Positions 1-6,285 of a DNA stretch of 19,132 nt are shown one piece after another (position 1 is the first letter of the stretch; the number at the start of each line of letters is the position of its first letter). The DNA is from DATMXP01 sp964460935. Its GTDB lineage: Bacteria > Acidobacteriota > Terriglobia > Terriglobales > Acidobacteriaceae. The DNA is taken from contig CAYWSM010000495.1 of the NCBI GenBank assembly GCA_964460935.1, positions 1 through 19,132 of the forward strand, written 5' to 3'. Both the position numbers and the translations under genes were made by a program. Below the pieces are notes generated by a model that saw only the letters and a program-made list of their open reading frames with translations, was not told the DNA's origin and did no database searches.

Positions 1-74
1 GGTGCCGCTAGTAGGATGAGAGTTGTTTGACCCGTGCATCTATGGCCCGGGAGTTCAATCCAATAAATAGCAGA

Positions 75-794
75 ATGAATCGTCAGCCATTACTTACAGC
101 CCGTCTTCGACGAACGGTCCCCCTGTCCGAGGGAACTCACCATCTGGAATTTGAGGTTGAGCAAATACCCCGCTTCGACTTCACTGCGGGACAGTTCGTC
201 TCCATGAAGGCGGAGCATGACGGCCGCGAGATTACACGGGCTTATTCCATCGCCTCGATGCCCCGGCGTAACAACGTTTTCGACGTTTGCCTAAATCGGG
301 TGCAGTTCGGATTTTTCTCTAATTTCTTGTGCGACCTGGAGCATGGGGCACAGGTACATTTCAATGGTCCCCACGGAACATTTGTTTTGAAGAATCCGGT
401 GCGCGACTCGATCTTTATCGCGACAGGAACCGGTATCGCTCCCATGAGAGGCATGTTGCAGTGGCTGTTCGAAGAAGATTCGCGCCACCAGGGACATGAG
501 TTCTGGCTTGTATTCGGCGTTCGCTACCGCCAGGACCTTTACTACAACGACGAATTCGTTCAGTGGGAGCGCGAACATCCGAATTTTCACTACATTCCCA
601 CCTTGAGCCGTGAAAATCCTGACTGGACGGGTGCAACGGGGTACGTACAGGAGTACGTGCGCCAGATCGTCGGCAACCGCACCGACATGGATGCCTATAT
701 CTGCGGCCTCAAGGACATGGTCAAAGCCAATCGCGACCAACTAAAAGATATGGGTTGGGACCGCAAGTCCATCCTGTTCGAGCGCTTCGACTGA
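75..794 (+). CDS. Ferredoxin-NADP reductase-like FAD/NAD(P)-binding oxidoreductase
   Basis: Predicted cytoplasmic flavoprotein that moves electrons between NAD(P)H and a protein or small-molecule partner. From the ATG at 75 it has 239 residues. An N-terminal FAD-binding barrel carries RAYSIAS (the RxYS flavin motif), followed by a Rossmann-type NAD(P) domain with GTGIAP and a later CGLKDMV, the equivalent of the family CGPxxM. The C-terminus ends in an aromatic-containing tail (LFERFD), as in ferredoxin-NADP reductases. There is no 2Fe-2S cysteine cluster, so it is a bare reductase module rather than a phthalate-dioxygenase-reductase type fusion. The frame is open back to a TTG at 27 with a purine-rich AGGATGAGAG just upstream, and there is another ATG at 42. 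I chose 75 because the barrel begins a few residues later, but this start lacks a clear ribosome site. The protease gene follows after 31 bases, suggesting co-transcription. The physiological partner cannot be told from sequence. Confidence 0.85.
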   Translation: MNRQPLLTARLRRTVPLSEGTHHLEFEVEQIPRFDFTAGQFVSMKAEHDGREITRAYSIASMPRRNNVFDVCLNRVQFGFFSNFLCDLEHGAQVHFNGPHGTFVLKNPVRDSIFIATGTGIAPMRGMLQWLFEEDSRHQGHEFWLVFGVRYRQDLYYNDEFVQWEREHPNFHYIPTLSRENPDWTGATGYVQEYVRQIVGNRTDMDAYICGLKDMVKANRDQLKDMGWDRKSILFERFD

Positions 795-825
795 ATCCGA
801 ATCGCGCCTGCTGCATCTTGCAGTC

Positions 826-1854
826 ATGCATGATTTCAGTTGGTTATCGGCAGAGACAATCGGCCCTATCCCCGGCTCAGACACGACAGTCCTCGATACA
901 CAGAACCCCGACGCGCCACTACTCGACGCCTACTCGCGCGCGGTGGTGACATCCGTAGAGAAGGTCGCACCTGCCGTTGTTTTCATCGAGGTCAGACAGA
1001 ACTCCAAGCGCGGCGAACGTGCCGGAAGCGGCTCGGGGTTTGTGTTCACTCCGGATGGATTCATTCTTACGAACAGCCACGTTGTTCATGGTGCGAAGGA
1101 GATAGAGGTCTCTTTCGCCGACGACCGAAAGTTTGCGGCGCATTTGATTGGAGATGATCCCGGTACTGACCTCGCGGTCATTCGTATCGACGCTCCCGGT
1201 TTAATTGCCGCAGAGTTGGGGGATTCCAAACTCATCCGCCCGGGACAATTGGCGATCGCGATCGGGAATCCGTATGGTTTTCAGCACACTGTTACCGCCG
1301 GCGTTGTGAGCGCGCTTGGCCGAACTTTGCGCTCACGCTCCGGTCGCCTGATCGACGACATTATCCAGACCGATGCGGCGTTGAACCCGGGAAATTCGGG
1401 TGGCCCGCTCGTCGGTTCCGATGGGCGCGTGATCGGGGTGAACACGGCGACCATTCTGCCAGCCCAGGGTCTGTGCTTTGCCATTGGAGTAAATACCGCC
1501 AAGTTTGTAGCGGCCAAGTTAATTCGCGACGGACGGATCCGGCGGGCCTTCGTGGGGATCGTCGGGCAGACGCAGCCGATTTCGCGCGGCCTGCGCCGCT
1601 TTCACGAACTTGAGCAAGCGTCGGGAGTGCTGGTGACATCGGTGGAGCCGGGCAGTCCGGCGGAACAAGGCGGCCTTCAGCCCCGCGATTTAGTTATCGG
1701 ATGCGATGGCAGCGCGATCGCCGGAGTGGACGATCTGCAGAAGCTACTCACGGAATCTCGAATCGGTCAGGCCAGTAATTTCGATTTGATTCGCGCAACG
1801 CAAAGGCTCAAACTGCCGGTAATCCCTCGGGAGGCGCTCGACCAGGTGCAGTAA
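826..1854 (+). CDS. HtrA/DegP-type S1C serine protease with one PDZ domain, apparently not exported
   Basis: Trypsin-like serine protease of the HtrA family, normally a protein quality-control protease. The 342-residue product has a protease domain at about residues 40-220 with a complete catalytic triad: His85 in TNSHVV, Asp115 in GTDLAVI and Ser191 in GNSGGPL. A single PDZ domain follows at about 240-325 (GVLVTSVEPGSPAEQGGL). Most HtrA proteins carry a signal peptide or N-terminal membrane anchor. Here the first 40 residues are polar and acidic with no hydrophobic stretch, and the frame upstream offers only CTG codons and no export signal either. The seen sequence therefore points to a cytoplasmic protein, or one exported by another route. 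The ATG at 826 is the only conventional start that keeps the full domain; the ribosome site is weak. It lies 31 bases after the oxidoreductase gene. Confidence 0.9.
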   Translation: MHDFSWLSAETIGPIPGSDTTVLDTQNPDAPLLDAYSRAVVTSVEKVAPAVVFIEVRQNSKRGERAGSGSGFVFTPDGFILTNSHVVHGAKEIEVSFADDRKFAAHLIGDDPGTDLAVIRIDAPGLIAAELGDSKLIRPGQLAIAIGNPYGFQHTVTAGVVSALGRTLRSRSGRLIDDIIQTDAALNPGNSGGPLVGSDGRVIGVNTATILPAQGLCFAIGVNTAKFVAAKLIRDGRIRRAFVGIVGQTQPISRGLRRFHELEQASGVLVTSVEPGSPAEQGGLQPRDLVIGCDGSAIAGVDDLQKLLTESRIGQASNFDLIRATQRLKLPVIPREALDQVQ

Positions 1855-1979
1855 ACCCGTGTTTTTCTTGAGTCCTGCGCGAAGTTACTTATGGCCAGTA
1901 GCGGCCGTAAGGTTGTATTCAGTTGCGGCAGCGCTACGATGCACATAGCGAGCAGGGCTCGCCCAGTGGGGAACCCGTT

Positions 1980-2102
1980 ATGAGAAGCAAATTGCAGGGT
2001 CAAATAGCGACGTGGCAAGTTCGGACCTGGGACGTGATCACGGTTGCGGTGATGCTTACCATCTCGATCGTTGGCGCGATCTGGATGGTCCATCTCGGCT
2101 AA
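1980..2102 (+). CDS. Possible small single-pass membrane peptide (40 aa)
   Basis: Short open frame of 40 codons that starts at the ATG at 1980. A GTGGGGA ribosome-site-like stretch lies about seven bases upstream. The product has a basic, amphipathic N-terminus of about 17 residues followed by one clear hydrophobic helix (VITVAVMLTISIVGAIWMV, residues 19-37). It ends in TAA at 2100-2102, which overlaps the TAG stop of the convergent nucleotidyltransferase gene (2099-2101 on the other strand). A weak promoter-like pair (TTGTAT at 1913, TACGAT at 1935) lies upstream. A hydrophobic helix exactly filling a short frame between two genes favours a real gene, but chance cannot be excluded and I recognise no family. 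Confidence 0.4.
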   Translation: MRSKLQGQIATWQVRTWDVITVAVMLTISIVGAIWMVHLG

Positions 2103-3493
2103 GTGGTGGCGATAGGAAAGTTCTGGCGGACGAACTCCAGGGCGGCCTCGCGGCTCCGAAGTGATCCCTCCAGTTGTTGATCTTCCACGGCAGACAGAAT
2201 CTCCTTAAATTGCGGTCCAGGCGTGTACCCCAGCTCAATCAAGTCGCGGCCGGTTACCAGTGGCTGCGGGCGAATCTCTTCAACCGGCGTTTCCGCCATC
2301 TTCCTCGAAACGAAATTGTAGAGCGTTAGATTGGCGTGACTGGCCAGGCAGTCCATGCGGTGCAACTGCAGGTGCTCGGGAAAATCGCGCAGGCGCAGGA
2401 ATCGTTTTAGCGTCGATTCCTTCATTTTCATGGCGTCGGCGAACCGCATGTGATTGTTCACCAGCGCCAGAATCTGTTCGGTGTCGTCGTTCGACATGCG
2501 CAGGCGATGGCAGATGTCGCGCGCCATGGCGACCCCAACTTCCACATGGCCATCGAACCGGATGCGATCGGGAGCCACGCGAAACGTGGGTGGCTTTCCG
2601 ACATCGTGCAGCAGCGCTCCCCAGGCGAGCGTTCGCGAAGCGCGGGGTGGGAGTTGCTCCAGCAACATGAGCGTGTGCACAAAAACATCGCCTTCGGGGT
2701 GGTACTCTGGCGGCTGTTCGACGCCTTTCATCTTTTCGACTTCGGGCAGCAGTTGATGGAGCAGTCCGGATTGATCGAGCAGTTCGAACGCCAGCTTTGC
2801 ATGACCTTCGGTGAGCATCTTCGTAAGCTCTTCGCGAATACGCTCACGGCTGACCTGGTGGATCTGAGGAGCTAAACGCTGAATTGCCGAGAAAGTCCTG
2901 GGATCGATCTGGTATTCGAAGCGCGCTGCAAACCGGATCGCCCGCAGCATACGCAGCTTATCTTCCGTGAATCGTCGATCAGGATCGCCGATGGTTCGGA
3001 CAATGCCGGCCTCGAGATCGGCACGGCCTCCGACGTAGTCGATAACTTTATCGTTATGCAGCGGATCAAGGAGCAGGCCGTTGATGGTGAAGTCGCGACG
3101 CTGCACATCTTCCTCTGCTGTTTTGCTGAAGCGCACTTCGTCGGGATGGCGTCCGTCGGAGTAAAGCCCGTCGCTACGGAATGTCGCGACTTCGATGGCG
3201 CTGTGCTTGGCGGCTTCAACTGGCGTCTGGTTTTCCTGCGCATCGGCCGCGTGTTCGAGATCGCGAGCGGTGAGGCCATCAATGGGCACCAGCACCACTC
3301 CAAACTGCGCACCGACGGCGTAGGTCTCGGGGAAGATGCGCATCACGTCACGGGGCGTGGCGTCGGTGGAAACGTCGTAGTCTGCCGGTTCGCGTTGCAG
3401 CAGCAGGTCGCGCACGCATCCGCCGACGAGATAGGCCTGATGGCCGTGCTCGCGCAAGGTGCGGATCACGGAGATGGCGACGGACTTCTGCAC
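2099..3493 (-). CDS. CCA tRNA nucleotidyltransferase / poly(A) polymerase family protein with HD domain
   Basis: Class II nucleotidyltransferase that adds or repairs the 3' CCA end of tRNA, or adds A tails in relatives; the exact activity cannot be decided from sequence. The 464-residue product shows the head-domain signature GGCVRD (residues 24-29) and the metal-binding DYD (38-40), the RRDFTIN motif, and LRMLRAIRFAARF for the RNA/NTP recognition region. A C-terminal HD phosphohydrolase domain contains LLHDVGK, as in bacterial CCA enzymes that also trim 2',3'-cyclic phosphate. A roughly 25-residue Asp/Glu/Ala-rich stretch sits between GVVLVPI and EVATFRSDG, where many relatives have only a short turn. 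The start is a GTG with no clear ribosome site; the next gene upstream is divergent. The 3' end meets the small plus-strand frame tail to tail with overlapping stops. Confidence 0.9.
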   Translation of the reverse strand: MQKSVAISVIRTLREHGHQAYLVGGCVRDLLLQREPADYDVSTDATPRDVMRIFPETYAVGAQFGVVLVPIDGLTARDLEHAADAQENQTPVEAAKHSAIEVATFRSDGLYSDGRHPDEVRFSKTAEEDVQRRDFTINGLLLDPLHNDKVIDYVGGRADLEAGIVRTIGDPDRRFTEDKLRMLRAIRFAARFEYQIDPRTFSAIQRLAPQIHQVSRERIREELTKMLTEGHAKLAFELLDQSGLLHQLLPEVEKMKGVEQPPEYHPEGDVFVHTLMLLEQLPPRASRTLAWGALLHDVGKPPTFRVAPDRIRFDGHVEVGVAMARDICHRLRMSNDDTEQILALVNNHMRFADAMKMKESTLKRFLRLRDFPEHLQLHRMDCLASHANLTLYNFVSRKMAETPVEEIRPQPLVTGRDLIELGYTPGPQFKEILSAVEDQQLEGSLRSREAALEFVRQNFPIATT

Positions 3494-3526
3494 GATGTTT
3501 ATTCTAGAGGAGGCGGAAGGCCAAGG

Positions 3527-3555
3527 TTGCCAATGGCGGCTGGGTCAGACATAAT
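3527..3555 (+). promoter_or_regulatory. Sigma-70-type promoter for the 140-aa membrane protein gene
   Basis: TTGCCA (3527-3532) and CATAAT (3550-3555) are separated by exactly 17 bases in the short region between two divergent genes. The predicted transcription start, six to eight bases after the -10 box, falls at about 3561-3563, immediately before the TTG start at 3564. If this promoter is used, the transcript would be almost or fully leaderless. Confidence 0.45.
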
Positions 3556-3563
3556 CACGTGCG

Positions 3564-3986
3564 TTGAAACGCTTTTCCTCCAATCTGCAAGCGTTCTGTT
3601 CGATCGCGGCGCTCGCCGGCGGCTCTGTAGCGACCTATTACATCTTAGGGCCACGGTTGCAGAGGCCCATGGTCTCTGCCTGCGCGACGATTATGCTGGT
3701 TCCGCCGGTGCTTTGGTTGTTTCTGTTGATCATCAAGCGGGACGATCATGAGTTCCTGCAACTTGTAATGAGACCGTTGCGCACTCTTGAGTTGCTGTTT
3801 TGGGTGCCCGGTTTCGTCGCTGGCGTGGCGAGCGCGTTGTTGTCATATCGAGGGCCGCTGCTGTTACTTGGTGTGACGCTTGGTTCGGTAGGCGCAGCTT
3901 TTGGAATGATGAAGTACTGGATCAAGCGGCAACTGGGGTTGGAAGAATCGTCTGCCGAAGGTTGGTGGCCAGCCAAGCACGATTGA
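3564..3986 (+). CDS. Small multi-pass membrane protein, unknown function (140 aa)
   Basis: No family recognised. The 140-residue product has four likely membrane helices, at about residues 9-29, 36-58, 75-95 and 97-116. They are separated by short charged loops such as KRDDHE. The C-terminal tail after KYWIKRQLGLEESSAEG is charged and probably cytoplasmic. The frame is blocked by a TAA at 3552, and TTG at 3564 is the first usable start. The next in-frame ATG (3669) would remove the first helix, so TTG is preferred although no ribosome site precedes it. The gene is divergent from the nucleotidyltransferase and ends 112 bases before the prolyl oligopeptidase gene on the same strand. Coding is supported by the consistent hydrophobic pattern rather than by homology. 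Confidence 0.65.
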   Translation: MKRFSSNLQAFCSIAALAGGSVATYYILGPRLQRPMVSACATIMLVPPVLWLFLLIIKRDDHEFLQLVMRPLRTLELLFWVPGFVAGVASALLSYRGPLLLLGVTLGSVGAAFGMMKYWIKRQLGLEESSAEGWWPAKHD

Positions 3987-4011
3987 CCACCTCTTTTCTC
4001 TCTGCTAACAC
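3983..4011 (+). promoter_or_regulatory. Weak candidate promoter for the prolyl oligopeptidase gene
   Basis: TTGACC (3983-3988, five of six -35 positions) lies 17 bases before TAACAC (4006-4011, about three of six -10 positions). It overlaps the stop codon of the preceding membrane-protein gene and would give a leader of about 80 bases before the ATG at 4099. The -10 match is poor, so this is tentative. Confidence 0.3.
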
Positions 4012-4050
4012 TGCTCTGCTTCTCGGATCGCGATACTGCGCATCGCCTGA

Positions 4051-4068
4051 ACGAGCGACGGCGCTCGT
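4051..4068. repeat. Perfect 7-bp hairpin in the leader of the prolyl oligopeptidase gene
   Basis: ACGAGCG and CGCTCGT (4051-4057 and 4062-4068) pair perfectly around the four-base loop ACGG. It lies in the 112-base gap before the S9A gene. No T run follows, so it is not a standard terminator. It could be a weak terminator of the upstream gene or a stem in the leader. Confidence 0.4.
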
Positions 4069-4098
4069 CCCCACACAAAAGACCTCGTAGGTGCGAAA

Positions 4099-6228
4099 AT
4101 GAAAAGATTGCTCGTTCTGATTGTTGCCATTATGACGACCTTAATTACATCTGCTCAAAATTCCCGGGCTAATTCGATGTCCGGTGAAGCTCCCAAGCCG
4201 CCTGTCGCCAAGAGAGTTCCCAAGCCGCAGATTGTCCATGGGGTGGACATCACCGACCAGTACTTCTGGTTGCGTGACAAACCGAATCCCGATGTGAAGG
4301 CCTACCTCGATGAAGAGAACGCTTACACCGATGCGGTGATGAAGCATACGACCGCTCTGCAGGATGAGCTTTACAAGGAGATGGTAGGCCACATTAAGGA
4401 GACGGACACGAACGTCCCCTATAAAGAAGGTGACTACTTCTATTACTCGCGCACCGAACAGGGGAAGCAGTACCCGATCTTCTGCCGGAAGAAGGGATCG
4501 ACAGACGCGTCGGAGCAGGTCATTCTCGACCAGAACAAGCTCGCCGAGGGCGAGAAGTTCATGAACGTCGGCCTGATACACGTGAGCGACGACGGCAAGC
4601 TACTCGCATACTCGACCGATAACACCGGATTCCGCCAATACACGCTGCAGATCAAAAATTTGGAAACCGGTGAACTCTATCCGGAGAGGATGTCGAAGGT
4701 AGGTTCGGCGGCGTGGGCTTCCGACAACAAGACGATTTTCTACTCGGTAGAAGAGGAACAGACGAAGCGCCAGTACCGCGTTTATCGTCACACACTGGGA
4801 ACGCCGGTCACTGACGATGTGGTTGTCTATGAAGATCCCGACGAACGGTTTAACGTTGGCGTTGGGCGTACCCGCAGCCATGAGTACCTGATCATCGAGA
4901 GCGGCAGCCATACCACGAGCGAAGCTCGCTTTATGCGTGCCGATCAACCGGGCGGGGAGTGGACGATTGTGGCGCCTCGCATACAGGATCAAGAGTATGA
5001 AGTCGATCATCATGGCGATCAGTTCCTGATTCGCACCAACGACAAGGGACGAAATTTCCGGCTGGTATCGACGCCTGTTTCCAGCCCTGGGCGAGACAAT
5101 TGGAAGGAAGTGATCCCGCATCGGGCCGATGTGATGCTGAGCGGCATCGATGCCTTTCAGGATTTCTATGTGGTCGAGGAGCGCGCGAACGGGTTGCCGC
5201 AACTTAGGGCAATCAACTTCGAAAGCGGCAAATCGCAGACGGTTCAATTCCCCGAGCCGACGTACTCGGCCTTCCCGGCGCAGAATCGCGAATATAAGAC
5301 GAACAAGTACCGCTACAACTACCAGTCGCTCGTAACGCCGAGTTCGGTTTACGACTACGACGTGAATACGCAGAAATCGGAGCTGCTGAAGCGGATCGAA
5401 GTGCCCGGATACGATCACACGAAGTACGAGTCCGAGCGGCTTTGGGCGACAGCGAAAGATGGAACGAAGATTCCGATATCGATCGTCTTCAAAAAGGGAT
5501 TCAAGAAAGACGGTACGCATCCGATGCTGCTGAATGCCTACGGTTCGTACGGCTTCAGCTATCCGGTGACGTTCAGTTCTAATAGTCTGGTGTTGCTCGA
5601 CCGTGGATTTTCAGTTGCCATTGCACATATTCGCGGCGGCGGCGACATGGGCAAACCGTGGCACGATGCCGGCCGCATGATGAACAAAAAGAACACGTTC
5701 ACCGACTTTGTCGATTGCGCTGAGTACCTCATCGCGCAGAAGTACATGAGCAATGACAAGCTGGTTATTACCGGCGGTAGTGCCGGAGGACTGCTGATGG
5801 GCGCCGTCAGCAATATGCGCCCGGACCTGTTTAAAGCTGTAGTTACAAAGGTACCATTCGTCGATGTGATCAACACGATGCTCGATGCGTCGCTGCCGCT
5901 GACGGTGCCCGAGTACGAGGAGTGGGGGAATCCGAACAAGAAGCCCGACTTCGATTACATGTATTCGTACAGCCCATACGATCAGTTGAAAGCGGCGAAC
6001 TATCCGTCGATGCTGGTGAAAACGTCGTTTAACGATAGTCAGGTGATGTACTGGGAGCCTGCCAAGTATGTAGCCAAGCTACGTACGCTGAAGACGGATC
6101 AGAACCCGCTGATTCTGAAAACCAACATGGCTGCAGGTCATGGCGGGGCGTCGGGTCGGTACGACTACCTGCATGACATCGCGTTCGATTACGCATTCAT
6201 GTTGTGGCAGGTGGGAGTGGCGAAGTAG
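4099..6228 (+). CDS. Exported prolyl oligopeptidase, family S9A
   Basis: Serine peptidase that cuts short peptides on the carboxyl side of proline, predicted to act outside the cytoplasm. The 709-residue product starts with a signal peptide (MKRLLVLIVAIMTTLITSAQ, cleavage expected near residue 19). It continues with the N-terminal part that packs against the hydrolase (PKPQIVHGVDITDQYFWLRD), a beta-propeller at roughly 80-430, and a C-terminal alpha/beta hydrolase domain. The triad is complete: Ser561 in GGSAGG, Asp646 in FNDSQV and His681 in AGHGG. These positions and the length match the classic mammalian enzyme closely. The ATG at 4099 follows TAGGTG at a suitable distance. The gene converges on an M28 metallopeptidase gene, and a hairpin begins three bases after its stop. 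In related bacteria such enzymes are periplasmic; the signal peptide here agrees. Confidence 0.95.
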   Translation: MKRLLVLIVAIMTTLITSAQNSRANSMSGEAPKPPVAKRVPKPQIVHGVDITDQYFWLRDKPNPDVKAYLDEENAYTDAVMKHTTALQDELYKEMVGHIKETDTNVPYKEGDYFYYSRTEQGKQYPIFCRKKGSTDASEQVILDQNKLAEGEKFMNVGLIHVSDDGKLLAYSTDNTGFRQYTLQIKNLETGELYPERMSKVGSAAWASDNKTIFYSVEEEQTKRQYRVYRHTLGTPVTDDVVVYEDPDERFNVGVGRTRSHEYLIIESGSHTTSEARFMRADQPGGEWTIVAPRIQDQEYEVDHHGDQFLIRTNDKGRNFRLVSTPVSSPGRDNWKEVIPHRADVMLSGIDAFQDFYVVEERANGLPQLRAINFESGKSQTVQFPEPTYSAFPAQNREYKTNKYRYNYQSLVTPSSVYDYDVNTQKSELLKRIEVPGYDHTKYESERLWATAKDGTKIPISIVFKKGFKKDGTHPMLLNAYGSYGFSYPVTFSSNSLVLLDRGFSVAIAHIRGGGDMGKPWHDAGRMMNKKNTFTDFVDCAEYLIAQKYMSNDKLVITGGSAGGLLMGAVSNMRPDLFKAVVTKVPFVDVINTMLDASLPLTVPEYEEWGNPNKKPDFDYMYSYSPYDQLKAANYPSMLVKTSFNDSQVMYWEPAKYVAKLRTLKTDQNPLILKTNMAAGHGGASGRYDYLHDIAFDYAFMLWQVGVAK

Positions 6229-6255
6229 ACGCCGGTCGAGGGCGACCGGCCTTCC
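6229..6255. repeat. Hairpin repeat, copy 1 (between convergent peptidase genes)
   Basis: GCCGGTCG (6231-6238) and CGACCGGC (6243-6250) form a perfect 8-bp stem around AGGG, directly after the S9A stop codon. The 22-base core, from the A at 6229 through 6250, is identical to the terminator at 9018-9039. This copy lacks a T run on either strand, so it may be a weak or Rho-assisted terminator, an mRNA 3'-end stabiliser, or a copy of a dispersed palindromic element. Confidence 0.6.
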
Positions 6256-6285
6256 ACTACATCAGCCTCCACAACGCTTCAACGC

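Noticed and set aside
1890..1909. Short hairpin after the HtrA gene (GGCC-AGTAGC-GGCC), considered as a terminator
   Set aside because: Short stem with one wobble pair and no T run on the transcribed strand.
3056..3751. 231-codon plus-strand frame across the nucleotidyltransferase start and into the membrane protein gene
   Set aside because: Overlaps two better-supported genes in other frames and shows no domain pattern.
4600..5520. 306-codon open frame on the minus strand inside the prolyl oligopeptidase gene
   Set aside because: It is fully antisense to a gene with complete triad and propeller motifs, and its translation has no recognisable domain or signal; a shadow of codon bias.
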